Assembly (NCBI GenBank): GCA_963781265.1
Contig: CAWAFH010000003.1
Location: 124,001 to 188,000, forward strand
DNA from: WHSW01 sp963781265
GTDB taxonomy: Bacteria; Actinomycetota; Thermoleophilia; Solirubrobacterales; 70-9
Direction of reading: 5' to 3'
Length of the DNA: 64,000 nucleotides
Shown: one piece after another, positions 32,856-40,784 of the stretch
Layout of the letters: each line of letters starts with the position of its first letter
How positions within the stretch are numbered: the first letter of the stretch is position 1
The notes under the pieces: model-generated
The model's input: only the letters and a program-made list of their open reading frames with translations
Databases searched by the model: none
What the model was told of the DNA's origin: nothing
Program-made: the position numbers and the translations under genes

Positions 32856-34856
32856 ATGTTCGTCTCCAAGGCCGCCGTCGTCGGCGCCGGCACGATGGGC
32901 GGCGAGATCGCGCAGGCGATCGCCTCGTCCGATATCCCCGTCGTCCTCAAGGACATCGACCAGAAGTTCGTCGACCACGGCCTCGAGAAGGCTCGCGAGG
33001 TGACCAAGGGCCAGCTCGATCGGCTGGTCTCCAAGGAGAAGCTGACCCAGGAACAGGCCGACGCGCGCCTCGAGGAGGTCATGGGCCTGATCGAGGGGAC
33101 GACCAGCTACGACTCGTTCGGCGACGTCGACTTCGTGGTGGAGGCGGCGCCGGAGAAGATGGAGATCAAGCGCGCCGTGTACGCGGAGCTCGACGCCGTG
33201 ACGCCCGGGCACGCGATCCTCGCCTCGAACACGTCGTCCCTGTCGATCACCGAGATGGGCGACGCCACGCTGCGTCCGGAGAAGGTCGTCGGCTTCCACT
33301 TCTTCTATCCGGCGTCGGTGATGCCGCTCGTCGAGATCATCGAGGGCGAGGACACCGACCCCGAGGTGGTCCAGGCCGCCTACAACTTCGCCCAGACGAT
33401 CAAGAAGCAGCCGATCACGTGCGGTGAGGTCCCCGGCTTCGTCGTCAACCGGATCCTCAACTCGGCGGTCGGCGAGATCTGGCGCGCCCAGGAGGAGCAG
33501 GGGCTCTCGATCAAGAAGATCGACGAGGCCGTCGCCGCCGCCAACGTCGCGCCGATGGGCCCGTTCTTCCTCGTCGATCTGCTCGGCCTCGACACGGTCT
33601 TCCACGTCGCCGAGCACCTGCGCGAGTCCTACGGCGACTCGTTCTACGTCCACGACGGGATGCGCAAGCTCGTCTCCGAGGGCAAGCTCGGCGCGAAGAG
33701 CGGCGGCAGTGGCTTCTACGAGAACGGCGAGGCGCAGATCCCCGGCGACGCCGAGCCCGACGGCGAGGCGCTCGCCGAGCTGATGAAGCTGAAGGCCGTG
33801 GTCGAGGCCTGCCTGGTGCTCCAGGAGGGCGTCTGCACGGTGCGCGACATCGACCTCGGGATGATGGCCGGCGCCGGGATGGACCCGCGCCGCGGGATCT
33901 TCCCGCCGTTCATGGGCGCCGACATGCTCGGCCTGGACGTCGTGCTCGAGAAGCTCGAGGCGGCCGAGGAGGCGCACGGCGAGCGGTTCGCGCCGCCGAC
34001 CGTGCTCAAGCGCCTGGTCGCGCAGGGCAGGCTCGGGATGAAGAGCGGCCAGGGCTTCTACGCCTACCCGCAGGCCGACGACGGCGACCAAACGGACACC
34101 GTGAAGCTCGAGACCCGCGGCAACGTCGCGATCGCCTGGCTGGCCAACCCGCCGATGAACGCGATCTCGCCGCAGGTGATCAAGGACCTCGGCACCGTGT
34201 GGGAGAAGGTCAAGGCATCGGGCGAGATCGGCGCGATGGTCATCGCCTCCTCGATCCCGGTCGTCTTCTCGGCCGGCGCCGACATCAAGGCGTTCACCCA
34301 GATGGACGAGGCCGGCGGCGAGGAGCTGATCCACTCGGGCCACGCGCTGCTGCGCGACATGGGCGTGAGCCGCGTCTCGACGATCGCCGCGGTCAACTCG
34401 CTCGCGTTCGGCGGCGGCTGCGAGCTGGCGATGGCGTGCAACTTCCGGATCGCGGCCGAGTCGGCCGTCTTCGGACAGCCGGAGATCAAGCTCGGGATCA
34501 TCCCCGGCTTCGGCGGCACCCAGCGGCTCCCGCGCCTGGTCGGCAACGAGAAGGCGCTCGAGATGAACCTGATCGGCGACGCGATCTCGTCCGGCGAGGC
34601 CGAGGCCTACGGGCTCGCCAACCGGGTCGTCCCCGACCATGAGCTCTTCGACACCGCCCTCTCGTGGGCGCGCAAGCTCGCCGGGCAGGCGCCGATCGCG
34701 GTCGAGCAGGTCAAGCTCGCCGCCGACGATCCCGACCTCGACCAGGGGATCGAGCAGGAGAAGAAGGGCTTCGCGACCGCGTTCACGAGCGAGGACGCCA
34801 AGGAGGGGATCAGCGCGTTCCTCGGCAAGCGGACCCCGAAGTGGAGTGGAAAGTGA
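32856..34856 (+). CDS. 3-hydroxyacyl-CoA dehydrogenase / enoyl-CoA hydratase fusion (beta-oxidation)
   Basis: A 666-residue two-enzyme protein in the order HCDH then ECH, the reverse of E. coli FadB. The N-terminal half has the NAD motif GAGTMG (10-15), the catalytic His region GFHFFYPASVMPLVEI, and NRILN-type helices. The C-terminal half (~410-666) is a crotonase: SAGADIKAF and FGGGCELAMACNFRIA form the oxyanion hole, and QPEIKLGIIPGFGGTQRLPR carries the catalytic Glu. Together they do steps two and three of beta-oxidation, with the acyl-CoA dehydrogenase at 23.5 kb doing step one. ATG 32856 follows a purine-rich CGGAGG. Confidence 0.93.
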   Translation: MFVSKAAVVGAGTMGGEIAQAIASSDIPVVLKDIDQKFVDHGLEKAREVTKGQLDRLVSKEKLTQEQADARLEEVMGLIEGTTSYDSFGDVDFVVEAAPEKMEIKRAVYAELDAVTPGHAILASNTSSLSITEMGDATLRPEKVVGFHFFYPASVMPLVEIIEGEDTDPEVVQAAYNFAQTIKKQPITCGEVPGFVVNRILNSAVGEIWRAQEEQGLSIKKIDEAVAAANVAPMGPFFLVDLLGLDTVFHVAEHLRESYGDSFYVHDGMRKLVSEGKLGAKSGGSGFYENGEAQIPGDAEPDGEALAELMKLKAVVEACLVLQEGVCTVRDIDLGMMAGAGMDPRRGIFPPFMGADMLGLDVVLEKLEAAEEAHGERFAPPTVLKRLVAQGRLGMKSGQGFYAYPQADDGDQTDTVKLETRGNVAIAWLANPPMNAISPQVIKDLGTVWEKVKASGEIGAMVIASSIPVVFSAGADIKAFTQMDEAGGEELIHSGHALLRDMGVSRVSTIAAVNSLAFGGGCELAMACNFRIAAESAVFGQPEIKLGIIPGFGGTQRLPRLVGNEKALEMNLIGDAISSGEAEAYGLANRVVPDHELFDTALSWARKLAGQAPIAVEQVKLAADDPDLDQGIEQEKKGFATAFTSEDAKEGISAFLGKRTPKWSGK

Positions 34857-34866
34857 GCCGTAGCCG

Positions 34867-34932
34867 GTCGCTCGTCGCTCGCCGCTCGACGCCGATGAGC
34901 GCTCGAGCGACGAGCGACGAGCGACGAGCGAC
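34867..34932 (+). repeat. Heptamer repeat array D: hairpin with arms (GTCGCTC)2GCCGCTC and (GAGCGAC)4
   Basis: Left arm: GTCGCTC, GTCGCTC, GCCGCTC (34867-34887). Spacer 34888-34904 ends in the palindrome GAGCGCTC. Right arm: four GAGCGAC (34905-34932). The arms pair at 20 of 21 positions. It lies between the beta-oxidation fusion gene and the sirtuin, and the right arm runs into the 5' end of the sirtuin frame. Confidence 0.9.
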
Positions 34933-35660
34933 TCGTCTCGCGCGAGCTCATCCGTGGCGCCGATTCGGTCGTCGCCCTCACCGGCGCCGGGGTCAGCGTG
35001 CCCTCCGGCATCCCCGACTTCCGCAGCCCGGAGAGCGGTCTGTGGGAGAAGGTCGACCCGATGGAGGTCGCGCACATCGACGCCTTTCATCGCGACACCA
35101 GGCGCTTCTGGGGCTTCTACCGCCCCCGGTTCGCCGAACTCGATGGAAAGCTCCCGAACCGCGCTCACGAGGTGCTCGCCGAGCTCGAGTCGCTGGGGCG
35201 CCTCGACGGGATCGTCACCCAGAACATCGACCGCCTGCACTCCAAGGCGGGCTCGGACCGGGTGATCGAGGTCCACGGCTCGATCGCGACCTCGAGCTGC
35301 ACGACCTGCCGGACCAGCTATCCGCTCGAGAACGTCGGTGAGCTGTTCGACTCCGACGGGATCGCCACCTGCGCCTGCTGCATGGGCAAGGTGAAGCCGG
35401 ACGTGGTCCTGTTCGGGGAGCTGTTGCCTGAGGAGGCGATGGTCGAGGCGCAGCGCCTGTGCGCCGCCGCCGACCTCCTGCTCTGCGTCGGCTCCTCGCT
35501 CGAGGTCTACCCGGTCGCGGGCCTGCCGGAGATGACCCTCGCGTCAGGCGGCGAGATCGCGATCGTCACCCAGGGCCCGACCCCGTACGACGGCGAGGCC
35601 AAGCTGAAGCTCGACGGCGACGTCGTCGAGGAGCTCGAAGCCGTGCTCGCGGCGCTGTAG
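34899..35660 (+). CDS. NAD-dependent protein deacylase (SIR2/CobB family); 5' end unresolved
   Basis: The frame holds a full sirtuin: ALTGAGVSVPSGIPDFRSPE (NAD loop), VTQNIDRLH, catalytic His in EVHGS, four zinc Cys (SCTTC and CACC), and VGSSLEVYPV. It removes acyl groups from lysine using NAD. There is no ATG, GTG or TTG in this frame between the TGA at 34896 and GTG 34998, and that GTG lies inside the NAD motif. An ATG at 34895 is in the wrong frame by one base; loss of one GAGCGAC unit of array D, or of one base, would join it to the sirtuin. So either the start is rare, a base is wrong, or the repeat controls expression. Confidence 0.8.
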   Translation, partial: ALERRATSDERLVSRELIRGADSVVALTGAGVSVPSGIPDFRSPESGLWEKVDPMEVAHIDAFHRDTRRFWGFYRPRFAELDGKLPNRAHEVLAELESLGRLDGIVTQNIDRLHSKAGSDRVIEVHGSIATSSCTTCRTSYPLENVGELFDSDGIATCACCMGKVKPDVVLFGELLPEEAMVEAQRLCAAADLLLCVGSSLEVYPVAGLPEMTLASGGEIAIVTQGPTPYDGEAKLKLDGDVVEELEAVLAAL

Positions 35661-35694
35661 GCCGGCGGCCCGAGACGCTCGCCCCGGCGGGCCG

Positions 35695-36447
35695 CTAGCC
35701 CAGCGCCCGCTTGCGCCTCAGGACGCGCTCCGCGATCCGCAGCGCGGCCTCCACCTCGGCTGTCCGCTCGTCGTCGAGCGGGCCGGCGGCGGCTCGCCTG
35801 GCGAGCGCTGCGACCGCATCGCGGCGCTCCTCGAGCTCGGCGAAGTCCGGCTCCTGGTCGGGCGCTTCGAGCGCCGCTCGCTCCTCCAGCATCGCCTCGA
35901 TCGCCGCGCCGAGTTGCAGCGCCGCCTCGCGGCGACGCCCTGCGTCGAGATCGGCGCGCGAGCGGATCACGAGCAGCTCGCAGGCGGCGATCGCGGCGCG
36001 CCCGCCAAGCACCTCGGCAACCCGCTCCTGCGGGCGCAGGATCTCGACGCGCCGGCGCCGCTCGGCGACCGGGAGCTCGAGCGCGCGCTCGTACTCGCCC
36101 TCGGCGAGTTGCTCACCGGTCCCGAACCCCACCCGCAGCGCGAGCGCAACGTGCGTGGCGACGTCCGCGATCGCCGGGTCGAGCGTTGCCGCGCGGTGCG
36201 CGTGGACGGCGAGGTTGACCAGCTGCAGCGCCTCCTCGATCTCGGCCTCGAGCCGCGCCTCGTCGGCGCGGAGCTCGGCGAGCCATGCGGCGGCTGCGTC
36301 GAACTCGCCGAGGTCCTCGGGACGGGTCACGGTCATGGTCGTGAGCGGCACGGTCGAGGTCGCCTCGGGATCGGCCTCGCGCGGGCGCGGGCGGCCGATC
36401 CGCCGGCGGGGAGGAGGCGGGGCGCCGTGGACGCGGACCACCAGCAC
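35695..36447 (-). CDS. Conserved helical protein of unknown function
   Basis: At least 250 residues, mostly alpha-helical and rich in Ala, Glu and Arg. Examples are EFDAAAAWLAELRADEARLE and RERVLRRKR-type ends. A Pro-rich segment near the start (APPPPRRRIGRPRPRE) separates a short N-terminal strand region (VRVHGA). No family is recognised. GTG 36447 is the first normal start, but the frame upstream still looks coding (residues such as TLRLPFVQLELAGTVGLEQG), back to the stop of the preceding peptidase gene; CTG 36531 is a candidate start. It follows the cell-wall hydrolase. Confidence 0.6.
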   Translation of the reverse strand: MLVVRVHGAPPPPRRRIGRPRPREADPEATSTVPLTTMTVTRPEDLGEFDAAAAWLAELRADEARLEAEIEEALQLVNLAVHAHRAATLDPAIADVATHVALALRVGFGTGEQLAEGEYERALELPVAERRRRVEILRPQERVAEVLGGRAAIAACELLVIRSRADLDAGRRREAALQLGAAIEAMLEERAALEAPDQEPDFAELEERRDAVAALARRAAAGPLDDERTAEVEAALRIAERVLRRKRALG

Positions 36448-36549
36448 CCGCTCCGGCTCGCGGCCGAGGTAGCGCCCCTGCTCGAGCCCGACGGTTCCCG
36501 CGAGCTCGAGCTGGACGAACGGGAGGCGCAGGGTCGCGGCCGGCCCCGG

Positions 36550-39115
36550 CTACTCGGACAGGTGGGCGGCCGAGGCGCGGTCGCCGTGCTTGCGGCCCTT
36601 CGGCGCCGGGAGCGCCGCGTCGGAGGGCTTGGTCGGCACGGTCGGGTTGTCGATCTCGCCGAGGCGGTCGATCAGGCGGCGCCACTGGTCGGGCTTCAGC
36701 ATCGCCGAGAACTGCTTCGAGATGCTGCCGGAGCCGGGCCCGGCGACCGGCGTGTAGCCGACGTGCACGTGGTCATCGTGGTCGGCCATCGCGAAGGTGT
36801 TGTCGGCGCCGAAGTAGTCCATCAGGCTGATGATCTGGTGCGGCTTCATCGTCCCCTGCAGCTGCAGCAGGTCCTTGACCAGCGCCTCCGAGATCGAGCC
36901 CGGGCCCTGGTGGCCGATCACCGGGATCCCGTTGATCTGGGCGATGTCGACGGCGGTGCCGGTGGTGTGCTCGCTGACGTTGCCCGAGGTGGTGAGCACC
37001 GAGTGGCCGCACTTGAGCGAGGTGATCGTGAGGTCGAACCCGCGCGCGACCAGGTACTCGAGCATCGCCAGCACGCGGCGGTCGATCTGGCCGGTCTTGA
37101 TGTCCGTCCGGCCGCAGGCGTAGATCTCGAGGCTCGGATCGTCCAGCACCCGCTCGATCAGCTGCGCCTTCGACATCAGCAGGACCTGGCTGGCGTTCGC
37201 GCTGCTCTCGGCGAACGGGTTCTTGCCCGCGGCGCGGTAGATGGCGGTCGCCTCGAGCAGCTTCCAGCCGTCGAGGATCGGCTTCGGGTCGATCTTCGGC
37301 GCCCCGCGGCCGGCCGGGCGGATCGCGAAGTGGACGTGCGGCGCGAGCTCGGTCGTCTTGCCGATCCGGCCGAGGACGGTGCCGGCGGTCGACCTGCGAG
37401 CCCTTGCGCAGCGGCTTCAGCTCCATCTTCTTCGGATCGAACTTCATGACGTTGGAGAGGTAGCCCTTGAACTGCTCGTAGCCGGGCATCTTCGAGGCGA
37501 GCAGCGAGTCGAGCTGGCCGGTGAGGCCGGCGCGCTGGGCGTTGTGCTTGCGCTCCGGGTACGCGAACAGCCGCTCGCGCGAGTTCTCGGTGTTGACCGG
37601 GCCGGCGTCCTCGGCCGCCGCCTTCGGGCCGGCGTCCTTCGAGCGCTTGCCCTTGTCGACCTGGGTCCCGGCGCTCGCCGGCTCGTCCGGGGCGGCGTCG
37701 TCGCTCGGCGTCACGAGCTCGAAGTCCTTCGCTGAAAGCTTGTTCTCCTTCGGCACCGGGTAGGCGTCCGCGACCGAGCCGAGCTCGGCGTAGGTGTAGC
37801 GGTTGCCGTAGGCGTCCTGGAGGACGATGTAGCGGCCGAGCTTCTTCGACTTGCCGACGTCGGTGATCACGCCGTCGTTGACCGCGACCACCGGAGCGCC
37901 CTGGCGCGAGTAGATGTTGATCCCTCGACGTGTGGTCGAGCCTGAGATCACCTCGGCGGCGTTGCCGGCGGCGCGCTTGCCGGGCTTCGAGCGCTTGAGC
38001 GCGCGGCGCTCGGAGATGTCGTCGGCGTAACGGGCGTCGGCCGCGACCGGGAAGTGGGCGCCCTCGGTCAGGCCGGTGAGGGAGCTGATCAGCGTGTCGG
38101 GGAGCTTGCCGTACTGGTTCGCGTACAGGAGGACCTCGTCGACGTACCAGTCGGCGTGGTTGTAGGCGAAGATCGCGGTGCGCAGGTCGGTGTCGCCGCC
38201 GGCGGCCTTCAGGTAGCGGGCAGCGGCGCAGATCGCGTCGACGGGGTTGTACGGGTCCTTGCGGCCGTCGTCGTTGGCGTCGACGCCGTACATCTCCCAG
38301 GTCGAGGGCATGAACTGCATCCAGCCGAGCGCCCCGGCGGTCGAGACGTTGAGGTTGGTGCCGAACGCGGTCTCGATCCGGTTGATCGAGGCGAGCACCT
38401 GCCACGGGATCCCGTACTGGGTTCCGCAGGCCTGGTAGATCGGCAGCAGGAACGGCGGGATCGTGAACTGGTCGATGACGAAGTTCGGGACGCCGATCGG
38501 CGCGGCTCCGAAGTCGGCGATGGTCACCGACGGGTTCGTGTCGGTCGGAGTGCCGTCGGGGTTGCGGTCGGCCTCGGGGTTCATCGGGGCGCGGGTGCCA
38601 CCGCTGGCCTCGTCGTCGTTGTCGTCGTGGCCGTTGCCGTGATGGCGGCCGGGCTTGTGGATGCCCGGGCCGTCGACCTCGCCGTTGCCGCGCCCGCCGG
38701 AGCCGCTCGGGCCGACCGTGCCGTCGTTGTCGGTGGTCGTCGTCGTCTCGCCGCCGCCCGTCGTGGTCGAGGTCTCGCCGCCCGTCGTGGTCGAGGTCTC
38801 GCCGCCCGGGGTGGTGGTGGAGGTGCTCGGCGTGGTCGTCGACGGCGTGGTCGTGCCGCTGGTCTCGGATTCGGTGGCGTCGAGCGGGCCGGTGCAGTCG
38901 GGGTCGGCCATGTCCTGGGTGCCGTCGCCGTCATCGTCGGCGCCGTTGGAGCACTGGGGCAGGGCCTGGACCTGGTCGAGGTTGCCGCCGTCGGGAATGT
39001 CGATCTGGACCCCGCCCTCGCCGACGCCGACGACGCTTCCCGCGCCGGCCGTGCCGGCAGCGATCGACGCGCCAAGAACGGCGAGGCTGATTATGAGTAG
39101 AAGCTTGCTTCTCAT
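36550..39115 (-). CDS. Three-domain cell-wall hydrolase (lytic transglycosylase + M23 + M15-like), with a frameshift near 37390
   Basis: About 854 residues if one extra base at ~37390 is ignored. Signal peptide 1-25; Thr/Gly/Glu-rich linker with GGETSTTT repeats; a lytic transglycosylase domain (VLASINRIETAFGTNLN, GALGWMQFMPSTWEMYG); an M23-type domain (GAPVVAVNDGVITDVG, then after the shift TAGTVLGRIGKT and ELAPHVHFAIRP); and a C-terminal M15-like domain with SEHTTGTAVDI and DDHVHVGY, giving His/Asp/His metal ligands. It would cut both glycan and peptide bonds of peptidoglycan outside the membrane. Deleting the base after GGCTCGCAGGTC restores the frame. Confidence 0.85.
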
Positions 39116-39363
39116 TCCCTCATACCCGCAAACGCTTCCTGCCAGGCGTGAACCCTGCCCGAGCCGCGGCGCCGCTCCTCCTCCTCAGAAGCGAGGCGAA
39201 AGCTATCTGTTGGAGTCTGGCTTTGCAACGTGGAACCGGCGGGGCAAACTTACCCCAATCGAACGGACTGAAAGCGCAGGTCGGCAGGGGATGCCGCCGC
39301 ACCCTGCATCGGCAGCATCGATGCGTGGCTTGAAGGCTGGTAGCCGCTACGCTCCGGCGCTCG
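39116..39363. other. 248-nt leader region between divergent genes
   Basis: No gene fits. On the minus strand it would be the long leader of the cell-wall hydrolase. It holds a near-palindrome GGGGTAAGTTTGCCCC (39240-39255 region), flanked by GATT and GCCGG. Hydrolases of this type are often under c-di-AMP (ydaO) riboswitches in actinobacteria, and disA lies in this window, but I could not match the conserved ydaO segments. At the right end TACGCT (39348-39353) lies 10 nt before the plus-strand gene. Confidence 0.4.
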
Positions 39364-39681
39364 ATGGACGTCGACGACGATCGCAGCGGAATCCGCGCCC
39401 GAGGCGAGGAAGCCGTGGGTGAGTTGGCCCAGGCGCTGATCGAGAATCCGCTCTTCAATTCGGCGCTCTCGCGCGCTCTGGGCGCCGGCGAGCGTGCGGC
39501 GTCCGCGCAGCGCTCCGCGATGGGCGCGCTCAACGTCGCCTCCGGCAGCGACCTCGAGCGGATCGAGCAGCGACTGCGGTCGCTGTCGGGCCGGCTGGAG
39601 GCGCTCGAGGACCGCATCGACGAGCTCGCCGACGAGCTCGCCGCTCAGGCGCGCAGCCGGGACTCCCAGGGCTCGGCCTAG
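39364..39681 (+). CDS. Small coiled-coil protein
   Basis: A 105-residue protein with a helical N-terminal part (EEAVGELAQALIENPLFNSA), then a hinge, and a C-terminal heptad-rich coil (DLERIEQRLRSLSGRLEALE, then DRIDELADELA). It resembles phasin-like or scaffold proteins, but no firm family match is possible. A second protein of the same general type is encoded at 40389, on the other side of the phosphorylase gene. Its stop overlaps the convergent phosphorylase stop by 4 nt. Confidence 0.6.
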   Translation: MDVDDDRSGIRARGEEAVGELAQALIENPLFNSALSRALGAGERAASAQRSAMGALNVASGSDLERIEQRLRSLSGRLEALEDRIDELADELAAQARSRDSQGSA

Positions 39682-40361
39682 GCGCTCGGAGCGCCCGCGG
39701 CCTCGCGCTGGGCGAGCGCCGCCACGGCCGCATCGCCGAGCGCCAGCAGCGACGCCTCGACGGCGTCGTCGTCGGCTTCGGCGACCAATCCCGCCGCGAC
39801 CGCGAGCCCGAGCCGGTGGCCGAGGGCGAGCACGGCGGCGGTCTCGAGGTCCACGGCCACGGCTCCGGCCGCGACCCAGGCGCGGCGCTGGGTCGGCGTC
39901 GCCTCGTCGCCGAGGTCGTGGCTGGCGACCGCGCCGGCGCGCGCGTCGGCCGCCGCATCGCGGAGCAGCCGGGTCAGCCCGGGGTCGGGCACCGGTTCGA
40001 CCGCCCCGAGCGCGATCGACGTCCCGTCGGCGCCGACGGCGCCGGTCGCGACCAGCGTCCCGCCGGAGCGCAGCGCCGGCTCGAGCGGCGCGCAGCGGCC
40101 GATCCGGATCACCCGGCGAGCGCCGTGGTCGTGGAGCTCGCGCAGCACCGCGGCGGCGCTGGGAGCCCCGATCCCGGACGCCTGCACCGTCAGCTCGGCG
40201 CCCGCCTCGGTGCGGCCGCTATAGCCCCACAAGCCGTGGTGATGGTTGGCCATCAGCGGCTTGATGGTCAGCCGCGTGGCCAGCGCCATCGCGAGCCCGG
40301 GATCGGCGGGCAGCAGGACGTCGGGGGCGATCGGGGAGGTTGGGCGCAGATAGCCGGGCAA
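39678..40361 (-). CDS. Nucleoside phosphorylase (purine/uridine phosphorylase family)
   Basis: A 227-residue protein. It starts with the family's PGYLRPTSPIAPDVLLPADPG, then NHHHGLWGYSGRT, the phosphate/ribose site ASGIGAPSAAAVLREL and RVIRIGRC, and a C-terminal VDLETAAVLALGHR segment with the Glu that binds ribose. It should split nucleosides with phosphate for salvage. The start is TTG 40361: the sequence from here matches the family start, and CATAAT lies 9 nt upstream. Short for the family by ~25 residues, mostly at loops. Confidence 0.78.
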   Translation of the reverse strand: MPGYLRPTSPIAPDVLLPADPGLAMALATRLTIKPLMANHHHGLWGYSGRTEAGAELTVQASGIGAPSAAAVLRELHDHGARRVIRIGRCAPLEPALRSGGTLVATGAVGADGTSIALGAVEPVPDPGLTRLLRDAAADARAGAVASHDLGDEATPTQRRAWVAAGAVAVDLETAAVLALGHRLGLAVAAGLVAEADDDAVEASLLALGDAAVAALAQREAAGAPSA

Positions 40362-40388
40362 GGGCCGCGGATTATGCTGGGAAGCCGG

Positions 40389-40784
40389 ATGAACGACCCG
40401 ACCGACGATCGGCGCGCAGCGCACGAGGAAGCGCCGGATAGCGGCGTCGCCGACGCGCTCCGTGCTGCGGTCGAGCGGACGATGCGGGCGACCGCGGGCT
40501 CGGCCGCATCGACGCGCGGGCGGGCCGGTGAGCTGGTCGACGAGGTCGTGCGGCGCGGGCGCGACGCCCGCGACGAGCTTGCGCGCCGCGGCCAGGAGGC
40601 CGGGGTCGAGCTCGCGCGCCGCGGCCAGGAGGCGACCGGCGAGGTCGGCCGCCGGCTGGAATTGCTCGAACGCCGCCTCGCCGAGCTCGAGGGCCGGCTC
40701 GGCGGCCCGGCGGGCGAGGCTGAACCGGCGGTCGAGCCAGAGCGCGAGGACGGCGCCGAGTCTCAGCCTAAAGCTGAGGGTTAG
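40389..40784 (+). CDS. Small charged coiled-coil protein
   Basis: A 131-residue protein. A polar N-terminus precedes a long amphipathic helix with twice-repeated ELARRGQEAGVELARRGQEA and a coil LELLERRLAELEGRLGG. The tail is acidic and Pro/Glu-rich. It resembles phasin or DUF-type scaffold proteins and parallels the gene at 39364. ATG 40389 has GGGAAG upstream. It abuts the next gene (TAG ATG) and so probably belongs to the lipid operon. Confidence 0.6.
   Translation: MNDPTDDRRAAHEEAPDSGVADALRAAVERTMRATAGSAASTRGRAGELVDEVVRRGRDARDELARRGQEAGVELARRGQEATGEVGRRLELLERRLAELEGRLGGPAGEAEPAVEPEREDGAESQPKAEG

Noticed and set aside
34867..34932. CRISPR array
   Set aside because: Units are 7 bp in direct contact with no spacers, and there are no cas genes.
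32820..35276. 818-codon minus-strand frame opposite the beta-oxidation gene
   Set aside because: It is antisense to a conserved enzyme, has no family features and follows from codon bias alone.
39116..39363. ydaO c-di-AMP riboswitch upstream of the hydrolase
   Set aside because: The position and gene type fit, but the conserved core segments could not be found by eye; kept only as a question.
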